Of a DNA stretch of 39,735 bases, positions 1 through 8,042 are shown piece after piece (within the stretch, counting starts at the first letter, position 1; each line of letters opens with the position of its first letter). Where the stretch lies: contig JARLIH010000279.1 of NCBI GenBank assembly GCA_031291845.1, positions 1 to 39,735 of the forward strand, given 5' to 3'. A model generated the notes under the pieces. That model made no database searches. It had not been told where the DNA came from and saw only the letters and a program-made list of their open reading frames with translations. This stretch comes from Isosphaeraceae bacterium (GTDB lineage: Bacteria > Planctomycetota > Planctomycetia > Isosphaerales > Isosphaeraceae). Made by a program: the position numbers and the translations under genes.

Positions 1-3000
1 GGCATCCGCCGGGCGATCGGCGCGGAGGGCGGCGGCGAGGTCCTCGGCCTGCTGGGCCCCGCGCTCGGCCAGCTCCGCGGCCCGGCGCTGGTCGTCTCGG
101 GCCGCGTTCGGCTGGCCCTGCGCCAGGTGCTCCGACCCTTGATCCATCGCGCGCGGGGCATGTTCGCCGAGAAGCTGGGCGGCCTCGTGCGCCGGCCCTT
201 GGGCCCGGTCGCTGACCCCCCGGGTCCGGTCGCGCAGGGCGGCCAGGTCGCGGCCGAGGTTCGCCGACTCCCTGCGCAGCGCCTGCTGGGGCGCGACCCG
301 CTCGCCAAGGAGCGCCTGGAGGCGCTCGCGGACCTGGCGTTCGCGGCGCGCGAGGGCCTTCGCCTGTTCGGCCTGAGCCGGCTTCAAGGCGAGCTCCGGA
401 TCAGGCACCCCGCGCGGGGCAGCCGGAGGAGCCGGCAGGGCGGGATCGGCCGGGGCGTGTGCGGCGAGGGCTTCGAGAGCCTGCGCGACCTGTTCGCGGG
501 CCTGGGCCAGGGCGTCGGGCGTCGGCGGGGCCGCGCCCGGTGCGTGGGCCTCGGCGACCCGGGCTCGCTCCGCCAGCTCGGCCGCGTGCTGGGCTTTCTC
601 GACGGCCTGCTGTTTCCCCTCGATCGGCAGGCGGGCCAACGCGTCGGCGATGGCCTTCTGGCGCTGGGCGGCGGTAGCCGGGTCGGCCTGGGCCTGAGGT
701 TCACTCAGCGCACGCTCGGCACGGGCGAGTGCGGCGGCCTGGGCGCGCGGGGCCGGCTGGTCGGCCAGTCGGCGGGCCAGGGCCTCGGCCCCTTCCTTGG
801 CCAACCGCAGGGCGCTGGCCTCAGCCTGGGGCGTGGGAGGGTTGGCGAGCGCCTCCGCCGCGCGGTCGGCCAGTCGTACGGCCTCGGCCTGCTCCAGCGC
901 GGCGTCGGGCGCCTGGAGGTTGCGCAGGGCGGTCGCCTGCCGCCGCTGATCGGCCGCGGCGGCGGCACGATCTTCAGGGCGGTCGAGCTTGCCGGGCTGC
1001 CCGCGCTGGTCGTCGGCCAGCTCGGCCGCGAGGTCGTCGGCCGGGACCTGGTTGTTCATTTTCTGCTCGAGCCGATCGAACGCGGCCCGCGCTTCGACCT
1101 GGAGTGCGGGAAGACGGCGGCGCAGCTCGGCCTGCTCGTTCGGCTGTCCGCCCTGTTTCTGGGCCGCGTCGAGGGCCTCGGCCAGGCTCTTGGCCCGCCG
1201 TGCTGCGCGGTCGCGCTGGGGCTGGGCGCGGGCGTCGGGCTCGAGCGCGGTGAGCGCCTCGGCCGCCTTGGCCTGCTTCTGAGCGGTCGGCGCGAGACGC
1301 CGGGCGAGCTCCGCAACGGCCTTGGCCGGGTCGTGCGGCTTACCGGGCTCCGGCGCCGTCTCGCGCAGGTGGCGCTCCAGCTCCCCGGCGACCTCGTGGG
1401 TGAAGCGGCGGGCCTCGTCCAGCTTGTGCCGCGCGGCCTCCTGCCTGCGCCAGGGGTCGGGCAAGGTCTCGGCCAGGCGGGCGAGCTGCCGGCGGGCCTC
1501 GTTCTGGCGGTGCTCGATCTCCTTCGGCCTGGTCGCTTCGTGCAGCCCTTCGGCGGCCTTGTCCGTCGATTGCCGGGCCGTGTCGAACAGGTCGTTCGGC
1601 AAGGGGTGACGGGGGTCGGGTGCCGGCTTCGACTCGGCCAAGGCCTTGGCGAGGCGGGCGATCGCTTCCTCGCGGTCGGCGAGGGGTTTGAGCTTCTGGG
1701 CTAGCGCGGTCTTTTCATCGGGCTTGAGGTCGTTCTTGCCTCGGAACTCGCCAAGCGCCTCGGCGACCTGGCCGTTGAGCTGGTCCTGGCGCTGAACGAG
1801 CCGGCGGGCGAGGGCCTTGGGATCGTTCGGCACGTCCTCGATATCACGGGCGAGCCTGCGCAGCTCGGCTTCGGCCCCTTCGAGCCGCTGGCGGGCCTCA
1901 TCCATCGCGCCCCGCTCCAGCGGCGCGACGGGCTCGCGCACGGCCTGCGTGTTGAGCCGGCCGCGGTAGTTCTCGGCCAGGGGGTTGTCGACGTCGAGCG
2001 CCAGCCGCCGGGCCTCGTCCTCGATCGCGCGTTGGTCCTCGGCCAGGGCCTTGAGCTTGTCGGCCTGTTTGGTCAGGTCGGTCGCCTGCCTCGCCTCCTC
2101 GCGCTGGTGTTCGGCCAGAGCGCGGGCCCGCCGGGCGAGCTCCTCGGCGTCCTTGGCCTGGGCGGCGAGCAGGTCGGCCTTCAGCTCGGGCGACTTCCGG
2201 AGCAGTTCATCGAGATCGTTCCGAACGGCGTTTTGCTCGGCCTGGAGCTTATCGAGACTGGCGCGGTCCGGCGCATCGCGCATGGCCTCGGCGCGCTCGG
2301 CCAGCTCCGCCTCGCGGCGGGCGAGCTCCGCCAAACGCTGCCGGTCCGCGTCGCGTTGGGCGATCGCGTCGAACTGGCGCTGGAGCTCGTCGAGCCGGCC
2401 GACAATGGCCCCGAGGCGAGCGTCGGCCAAGCGCAGGTCGTTGAGACGTTCTTCGGCATCATCGGTGCGCCGGGCTTTCTCGAGCACGGCACGGGCCGCC
2501 TCGGCCTCGACCTCGGCAATCTGGCGCGCGGGGCGCGCGAGGGGGCGGAACTCGTGCTCGGCGTCGAAGTCGCGGGCGAGGAGCTGCAGCCGGTCCTCGA
2601 CGTCCCTCGCTTCGGTTTCGCGCTCGGCCAGGGCCTGCTGGCGCTCGCGATCCCACTCGCCGTTACCGCGGTGGGCGGCGTCGGCCGCGTAACGGAGCTG
2701 CTCGGCCTCCTTGCGGTTCTCAGCGGCCGACTTCTTGAGGGCATCGAGCTTCGCCTGCAATTCCTCTCGCCTGGCCGCGCTCTGGCGGGCGAGCATCGGG
2801 TCGGCCGCGGCGACGATGTCGAGCGATTCCTCGTTGGTCCACACCACGTTCGGCCCGCGCGGAGCGGGGCGGTTGTCGGCCACACGGATGCGGTAGGTGA
2901 GCCCGTCGCCCGGCTTGAGCCCCAGCGACTTGAGCTCGATCGTCCCCGCGCCTCGGGCCACCTTGGTGCCGAGTCCCTCGAGCGGGACGTCTACGTGTCC

Positions 3001-4389
3001 GGTCTCGGGCTTCGTGCCCGGCCGCTCGATCGTGTAATGAAGCTGGACCGAAGCCACCGCCACGTCGTCGCGGGCCGCGATCGCAACCCGCAGCGTATCG
3101 TCGGGCCGCGACTCCTTGACCCCCGACGGCCCCTTCGCCGCCACGACCGGTGGCGCATCGGGCCGCACGATCAGCCGGCGCGGGCTCTCGGGGCGGCTGG
3201 CCAGCCCGTGCTCGTCGCGCAGGGCGAACGCGAAGGCGCCCGAGTGATCGGCCGTCAGGGCGACGGACGCCGATTTGCGGTCAGGAGCCAGCGCCAGCTC
3301 GTGCGTGCTCTTGGCGTCCTTCTCACCGGGCCACTCGACCGCCAACGACCGGAGGGCCGTGCTCGCCGTCGCGTCGAGCACGATCCGACTCCCCTCCCAG
3401 GCCTCGACGCGCTTTGGATCCCGGGTGGTCTCGGGCGCGAGCTTCGTATAGGCCGGCGGCTCGACGCGTACCGAGAGGGAGGCGACGGCCGGCGGCTCGA
3501 CCGCGGTAATCGTGTAGCGCCGGCTCTCGGCCGAGCCGCTGACGACCCGGTAGGTGAACGAGCCCGCCACGCGCGGCAGCGTGACCGAGAACGCGCGGGT
3601 TGTCGCCGCGCTCTCCTCGGCGGCCGGCATTGCGACGCGGTGGGCCTGGCCGTCCGCCCGGTCGCTCCATTCGAGCCAGGCGACCTCCGGCGCGTCGCTC
3701 GTGCCGAAGCGGGGCCGGACCTCGGCCGAAAGCGCCAGGTCGGACCCGAGCGCGACCACCTGGTCTCCCGGCGCAACGGTGATCACCCAGCGCCCGATTC
3801 GCTCCAGGTCGCTCCAAGGGGCGAGGAACCGCTGTCCCAGCGCCCGGTACGGCAGCGACACAAACGCCGGCGCCCCCACCAGCCCGAGCGCGATCACGCC
3901 CTGCACGAGCCGCCGCCGTGCGCTGCCGAACGTGACGGCCCGCCGGAGGTCAGCGCCCTCGGCCCAGGCGGCCGCATCGTCGGCGACAGCCGCGATCAAG
4001 CCCGAGGAGCCGTGTGCTCGCGCGGTCAGCAACGAGACCGCCCCCGTCAGCCGCTCCCCCAGCTCCGGCTGCCCACGCTCCGCCACGGCCGCGAGGTCGA
4101 GCGCGCCCGTCCGTCGCACCGCCGGTCCGACCACTTTCGTAAGAAAGACCAGACCCCCCGTAGCGAGCCACGCGCCCCAGAGTGCCCAGCGCACGGCCCG
4201 CGGCAGCACCACGGCGAAATCAGCCGCCATCCCCAGGGCCGCCCCGACCGCCAACACCACCGCTACGAGCCCGGCGCCGCGCAGGGCGGCCGACGCGCGG
4301 AGTCGCCGGTTCAGCCGCCCCAGGACGCGCCGGATCGGCCGCGGTAGTGCTTCGGGAGCCGTGCGGATGGGCAGCGTGGCCTGGGTCAT
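1..4389 (-). CDS. DUF4175-like membrane protein with long coiled coil (C-terminus beyond window)
   Basis: Reading the minus strand from the ATG at 4389 gives 1,463 codons without a stop to the window edge, so the C-terminus is missing. An AGGAG ribosome site lies about 8 bases upstream of the ATG. The N-terminus (MTQATLPIRTAPEALPRPIR) is followed by two membrane segments at about residues 37-62 and 66-86 and a third near 160-178. A beta-rich, Ig-like periplasmic part follows to about residue 490, and the rest is Ala/Glu/Arg/Gln-rich heptad sequence typical of a very long coiled coil. This architecture matches the large planctomycete proteins annotated as DUF4175-like; their biochemical role is unknown. 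I infer an envelope-spanning structural or scaffold protein. The long plus-strand frames over it (127-1704 and 2032-4347) are antisense shadows made of Arg/Gly/Leu-rich low-complexity sequence. The gene is secure, the function is not. Confidence 0.85.
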   Translation of the reverse strand, partial: MTQATLPIRTAPEALPRPIRRVLGRLNRRLRASAALRGAGLVAVVLAVGAALGMAADFAVVLPRAVRWALWGAWLATGGLVFLTKVVGPAVRRTGALDLAAVAERGQPELGERLTGAVSLLTARAHGSSGLIAAVADDAAAWAEGADLRRAVTFGSARRRLVQGVIALGLVGAPAFVSLPYRALGQRFLAPWSDLERIGRWVITVAPGDQVVALGSDLALSAEVRPRFGTSDAPEVAWLEWSDRADGQAHRVAMPAAEESAATTRAFSVTLPRVAGSFTYRVVSGSAESRRYTITAVEPPAVASLSVRVEPPAYTKLAPETTRDPKRVEAWEGSRIVLDATASTALRSLAVEWPGEKDAKSTHELALAPDRKSASVALTADHSGAFAFALRDEHGLASRPESPRRLIVRPDAPPVVAAKGPSGVKESRPDDTLRVAIAARDDVAVASVQLHYTIERPGTKPETGHVDVPLEGLGTKVARGAGTIELKSLGLKPGDGLTYRIRVADNRPAPRGPNVVWTNEESLDIVAAADPMLARQSAARREELQAKLDALKKSAAENRKEAEQLRYAADAAHRGNGEWDRERQQALAERETEARDVEDRLQLLARDFDAEHEFRPLARPARQIAEVEAEAARAVLEKARRTDDAEERLNDLRLADARLGAIVGRLDELQRQFDAIAQRDADRQRLAELARREAELAERAEAMRDAPDRASLDKLQAEQNAVRNDLDELLRKSPELKADLLAAQAKDAEELARRARALAEHQREEARQATDLTKQADKLKALAEDQRAIEDEARRLALDVDNPLAENYRGRLNTQAVREPVAPLERGAMDEARQRLEGAEAELRRLARDIEDVPNDPKALARRLVQRQDQLNGQVAEALGEFRGKNDLKPDEKTALAQKLKPLADREEAIARLAKALAESKPAPDPRHPLPNDLFDTARQSTDKAAEGLHEATRPKEIEHRQNEARRQLARLAETLPDPWRRQEAARHKLDEARRFTHEVAGELERHLRETAPEPGKPHDPAKAVAELARRLAPTAQKQAKAAEALTALEPDARAQPQRDRAARRAKSLAEALDAAQKQGGQPNEQAELRRRLPALQVEARAAFDRLEQKMNNQVPADDLAAELADDQRGQPGKLDRPEDRAAAAADQRRQATALRNLQAPDAALEQAEAVRLADRAAEALANPPTPQAEASALRLAKEGAEALARRLADQPAPRAQAAALARAERALSEPQAQADPATAAQRQKAIADALARLPIEGKQQAVEKAQHAAELAERARVAEAHAPGAAPPTPDALAQAREQVAQALEALAAHAPADPALPAPPAAPRGVPDPELALKPAQAEQAKALARRERQVRERLQALLGERVAPQQALRRESANLGRDLAALRDRTRGVSDRAQGPAHEAAQLLGEHAPRAMDQGSEHLAQGQPNAARDDQRRAAELAERGAQQAEDLAAALRADRPADA

Positions 4390-4756
4390 CGCCGAGTCTC
4401 CTTGGGGGGGCCAAAAAACGGGACCGGCTCCGAGTTCTCGATGTGCCCGTCTGGTTTGTGGCGCGGGACGGCTCGCTCCGGAAGGTTCCAGGGTACGATT
4501 CTCGCGCCTCGTCGGCAACGGCATCGGGCGTCCGCAGCAGCCGAAGGTGAGGTGCGGGCTTCGAACCTACGTACGGCCCCGTCGTCGGATCGACACGAAT
4601 CCCTCCTCTCTTTGGCCGGCCGAGGAGGGCCCCACGGCCGCGGAGCGCATCACTGGGAGATTTCGCGGGCATTTCTTGTGGCCAGGTTCCAACCCGGGTT
4701 ACCGTTGCCAGTGCGATTCGCAATGCCTTTGAGTTCCACCTTGTGGCGGCCTGCTC

Positions 4757-4812
4757 CGTTGGAGTTCCGGCTTCAGGCAGTCTTTCCGCCGCCTGAAGGC
4801 GGAACTCCAACG
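4757..4812. repeat. REP-like inverted repeat
   Basis: The left arm starts CGTTGGAGTTCCGGCTTCAG and the right arm ends CTGAAGGCGGAACTCCAACG. The arms pair over about 24 bases with two mismatches around an 8-base loop. Hairpins built on GGAGTTCC...GGAACTCC with an internal CTTCAG/CTGAAG core occur as dispersed intergenic repeats in large planctomycete genomes, as far as I recall. It lies in an intergenic region and could fold in RNA or be a REP/MITE remnant. Confidence 0.7.
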
Positions 4813-4889
4813 ATAGAAAGGCCCAGGCACAACGGGCGAGATCACCTCCCTCGCGACCTGCGGCCACCATGTCCCTGGCCCGCGCCGGG

Positions 4890-4915
4890 TTTTTGGTGTT
4901 TTTGGTGTTTTTGGT
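4890..4915. repeat. short tandem repeat, TTTTTGGTG unit
   Basis: Nearly three copies of the 9-base unit TTTTTGGTG follow one another in otherwise GC-rich intergenic DNA. The array is too short to assign a role. Confidence 0.75.
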
Positions 4916-5703
4916 AACGCATCCTCAACCGTCTCTCAGCCGGCCCCTCGGAACGCCGGATCACGAGGGCGCGTTCGCCGAGCCCGGGCGTGCGGGCCGA
5001 GTACGCTGCACGAATCTGTCGGACCGAAGCATTCCTGGGCGGACCCACCGCTTGCGGGGACTCACCGGCCGGGGCGCGGGAACGCTTACAGAGAAATATG
5101 CCGATTATAGGACTTGAAACCCAGCATACGCTCACGAAATATCCGAACAATCCGAAAAATTCCCTGACGCTTGTCGTCGGTTCGCACAAACTTGCACCAG
5201 ACGTGTCGTCTCTCCCGCGCTCGGCCACCTCTCAATCGGACGGGCACCGACTCACCGGTGCCAACCCCTCCTGGCTGGCGAAACCTCCATTGGCACCGAG
5301 ACGCCCGTTCCGTTCCGCAGGTGCCGCGCCCGCGCGAAGCACGCGCTCCCTGAAACGATGCAATTGTACACTAGACGTCAAGAGGGGTCAATCGAATCAA
5401 ATCTGAGTTGCACGCAACCGCCAGGCGAGGAAGTGGCAAACTGTCCGCAGAGCGCCCGTTGCTTCGTGCGTCGATGCTGGCCGAAGACGGGCACCGCGCT
5501 GCGACGCGAAACCTTTTGAGGGTGCGGTCGAGTCGCCATCGGGCCTGTTGCGGCGCGCATTGCGTGTCCTTTTTCTTCCCACCACCAGAGCTCGCGTACC
5601 TTACGACAAATCCGTCAGGTTCCTTGATTGACGATTTGGACCACGGAATGGAACGCGCAGAAGCTGACGTGCACCCCTGGGAGCGACCTGGACCGGAATT
5701 TCC

Positions 5704-5731
5704 TTGAACGGTGTATTTGGGTTGTTAAAAT
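5704..5731 (+). promoter_or_regulatory. possible sigma70-type promoter upstream of the metallopeptidase/caspase genes
   Basis: TTGAAC at 5704-5709 and TAAAAT at 5726-5731 are separated by 16 bases. They lie in an AT-richer patch on the strand of the downstream operon, but about 440 bases before its first ATG, so a long leader or another promoter would be needed. This is a sequence match only. Confidence 0.3.
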
Positions 5732-6172
5732 ACGTTTTGAGATCAACGAGATAAGGGGATTTCCGAGCAGGACGGGAACTACGGAGAGGTACTACACGGG
5801 GTAATCAAGAATCAAATGGACAGCTCACTCGATCACTGGAAGCGCCGATCGGTGTAGGAGGCGTGGCCCCCCAGGCATCCTCTCGGATGACTTCTGGCTG
5901 AGCGAGGTTCGATCAAGGCCGCTCTCTGGGTTGGTTCAGTCAGCTCGGCCGGGTGGTACAAAAGAACCTCTGAGGCGCCCAGCAGACGTACCGTGGTTGG
6001 TGTCGGGTAGGTGTGCAACCCCACCCGTTCGGCGGAGAGTCATCCGACCCAGGGATCGACCCGTCATTGTGGGACCGCGGGTTGAGATCGCGTGGTCTAG
6101 CGGGCAGGGCGATAAGGCAAGTGGAGCAACGTGATTTCGGCACTTCACATTGGCCCCCAAGGAGGTTTGACG

Positions 6173-6862
6173 ATGGCGCAGAACGATCAGAAATGGTGCT
6201 TCGCGTGGTTCGCCGAGAAACCCACGGCCAGCGGCGCCGAGCGCGCCGCACTCGTCAAGAGCGCCAAGTGGGCACCCGGCGACATCATCACGGTCTCCTT
6301 CCTCGATGGTGCACCAGACGTCCAAGAGCGAGTGAGAGAGGCCGCGCGCGGGTGGACAGTCCCAGGATTGGCGGACCTGACACTCGATTTCCGGAAGAAT
6401 CAGAACACTCTCATCCGCATCTCATTTCAGCACGCGGGGTCGTGGTCGGTCATTGGCACAACGTGTAGAACCGTCACGAGCCAGGCAGCGCCGACCATGA
6501 ATTTCGGGTGGCTGCGGCGAGAGTCGACCGACGACGAGGTCCGGCGCGTCGTGCTGCACGAGTTCGGGCACGCCCTCGGCCTGATCCACGAGCACCAGAA
6601 TCCCGGTACGGTCATCCACTGGAATCGGGAGCAGGTCGTGAAGGACCTTTCCGGCCCACCGAACAACTGGTCGCTTGACGTAATAGAGCATAACATGTTC
6701 GAACCGTACTCAAAGACCGAGACGAATTATACGGCCGTCGACTCCAAGTCGATCATGATGTACCCGATCCCCAAGACCTGGGCCACCGACGGATTCTGGG
6801 CTGACCTGAACAGTGACCTGTCGCCCACGGACCGGACTTTCATCCACGAACAATACCCCTGA
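6173..6862 (+). CDS. metzincin-type zinc metallopeptidase (M12/astacin-like)
   Basis: A 229-residue protein. I chose the ATG at 6173 because AGGAGG lies 7 bases upstream; an in-frame ATG at 6131 has no such site. The zinc motif HEFGHALGLIHEH (residues 129-141) gives HExxHxxGxxH with ligands His129, His133 and His139 and catalytic Glu130. A Met-turn SIMMY follows at 193-197, the order and spacing expected of metzincins, and NNW plus LSPTDRTFI match bacterial astacin-like peptidases. No signal peptide or pro-domain is visible, so it may act inside the cell or be exported by a non-Sec route. It heads a tight cluster with a caspase-like peptidase and an unknown protein, suggesting a joint proteolytic pathway. 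The family call is firm; substrate and location are unknown. Confidence 0.88.
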   Translation: MAQNDQKWCFAWFAEKPTASGAERAALVKSAKWAPGDIITVSFLDGAPDVQERVREAARGWTVPGLADLTLDFRKNQNTLIRISFQHAGSWSVIGTTCRTVTSQAAPTMNFGWLRRESTDDEVRRVVLHEFGHALGLIHEHQNPGTVIHWNREQVVKDLSGPPNNWSLDVIEHNMFEPYSKTETNYTAVDSKSIMMYPIPKTWATDGFWADLNSDLSPTDRTFIHEQYP

Positions 6863-6935
6863 GGTCCCTCTCGTCGCGGCGGGGCCTGCCTCCGCCGCGA
6901 TCGTAGTCGCTCCATCCCTTACGGCGCGTCCGGCC

Positions 6936-8042
6936 ATGGCCCAAGATCAAGATTTTGCCGTCATCATCGGGGTTCAGGCCTACCCTGGACTCACCAACCT
7001 AGAAGGCCCGGAGAACGACGCCCGCGCCTTCCGCGATTGGGTTGTCTCCCCGGAGGGAGGGAATGTTCCAGACGGACGACGCGGACAGAATTTCCAACCC
7101 GGCTGGAACGGCAACGTCCGGATGATCCTGTCGTCGGATTACCCCGTGGTGAACGCGCCGAACGATGCGCGGCCGATTTGCGCCGATGTTCAGGCGGCCT
7201 TCAACGACCTATACGACCTCGCTGAGGCGAACGCCAAGGCGGGACAAGGCACCGTGGCCGGCCGGCGCCTTTACATTTATATGGCTGGGCACGGCATCGA
7301 GCCCCAGTTGAACCACACGGCTCTGCTCATGGCAAACGCCAAGGAGCGGCGGTTCGGGTTCCACATTCTCGGCAAGGACTACGCTGACTTTTTCTACTCC
7401 GCGGGGTTCTTCGCCGAGATTCTGCTGTTCATGGATTGCTGCCGCGACTACTTCCCGATGGTGCCACTGACGCCAGTCCCATTTGACACCCGCTCTGACC
7501 ACGCTGCACCTGATCATGTGCATTACCTCTACGGATTCGCGACGAAATGGAAGCGGCGGTCGCGCGAGCGGCCGATCAATGGCCAGACGCGGGGCGTGTT
7601 CACCACCGCGTTGCTCGAAGGCCTTCGGGGAGGGGCTAGCGACGGTAACCGGATCACGGCAGCCTCGCTCCGCAGCTACCTCAACGAGTGTATGCAACTC
7701 TTCTTCGACCCGCAGAGCCTCCAGGATCCGGAGATTCCCAAGCAGCCCGAGTTCGTCCAGTTCCCCAGCGAGGGAGACGGCCTGGTGATTGTGGAAAACG
7801 TGCCCCCATTGCGATACGACGTTGTTATTCACCTCTCCCCAGACACAATGGGCAAACGGGTGCAGGTCCTTGGCCCAAAGTTCACCAATGTGGCGGCGCA
7901 GACGGTCGCGTCCGCGGACCGTTGGCCACTCCAACTGCCGCGGGGGCTCTACCTGGCGCAGGCCCTGGAGCTGGGCCAGCAGGCGGATTTCGAGGTCAAA
8001 GGGACGGGAGGCACCGTCGATGTCCAGCTCCGAGCCCGTTGA
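6936..8042 (+). CDS. caspase-like cysteine peptidase (C14 family)
   Basis: A 368-residue protein. The N-terminal p20-like fold begins FAVIIGVQAYPGL with NDARAF near residue 27, as in bacterial metacaspases. The catalytic His is in YMAGHG (His119), and the Cys lies in FMDCCRD (residues 165-171), where Cys169 matches the D-x-C position. A C-terminal beta-rich extension (about residues 285-368) contains LPRGLYLAQAL, resembling the start of the next protein. The ATG at 6936 follows the metallopeptidase stop by 73 bases and has no strong ribosome site; I chose it because the caspase fold starts immediately afterwards and upstream in-frame codons look non-coding. No signal peptide is visible. Caspase homologues often serve as effectors in bacterial death and defence modules. 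Its substrate specificity cannot be read from sequence. Confidence 0.87.
   Translation: MAQDQDFAVIIGVQAYPGLTNLEGPENDARAFRDWVVSPEGGNVPDGRRGQNFQPGWNGNVRMILSSDYPVVNAPNDARPICADVQAAFNDLYDLAEANAKAGQGTVAGRRLYIYMAGHGIEPQLNHTALLMANAKERRFGFHILGKDYADFFYSAGFFAEILLFMDCCRDYFPMVPLTPVPFDTRSDHAAPDHVHYLYGFATKWKRRSRERPINGQTRGVFTTALLEGLRGGASDGNRITAASLRSYLNECMQLFFDPQSLQDPEIPKQPEFVQFPSEGDGLVIVENVPPLRYDVVIHLSPDTMGKRVQVLGPKFTNVAAQTVASADRWPLQLPRGLYLAQALELGQQADFEVKGTGGTVDVQLRAR

Larger units (their letters stand above)
4390..6172. other. long intergenic region, no convincing gene
   Basis: About 1.8 kb separates the divergent DUF4175-like gene and the metallopeptidase gene. Open frames are present on both strands but are Arg/Pro/Ser-rich, lack ribosome sites and show no recognisable domain. 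The region holds a REP-like hairpin (4757-4812), a short 9-bp tandem repeat (4890-4915), an AT-richer part around 5090-5180 and a possible promoter at 5704-5731. I saw no tRNA or rRNA. Confidence 0.6.

Noticed and set aside
127..4347. Long plus-strand frames of 525 and 771 codons
   Set aside because: They are antisense to the DUF4175-like gene, whose minus frame has membrane segments, coiled coil and a ribosome site; the plus products are Gly/Arg/Leu low-complexity.
4540..4610. GCTTCGAACC-type stretch resembling a tRNA T-arm
   Set aside because: The flanking bases do not pair as a T-stem and no acceptor, D or anticodon arm could be drawn.
4220..4870. Minus-strand frame of 216 codons
   Set aside because: Part of it is simply the translated REP-like hairpin (LEFRLQAAERLPEAGTPT) and part overlaps the start of the DUF4175-like gene in another frame.
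5833..6024. Small minus-strand frame upstream of the metallopeptidase
   Set aside because: It has no ribosome site or conserved feature and lies in the probable leader region.
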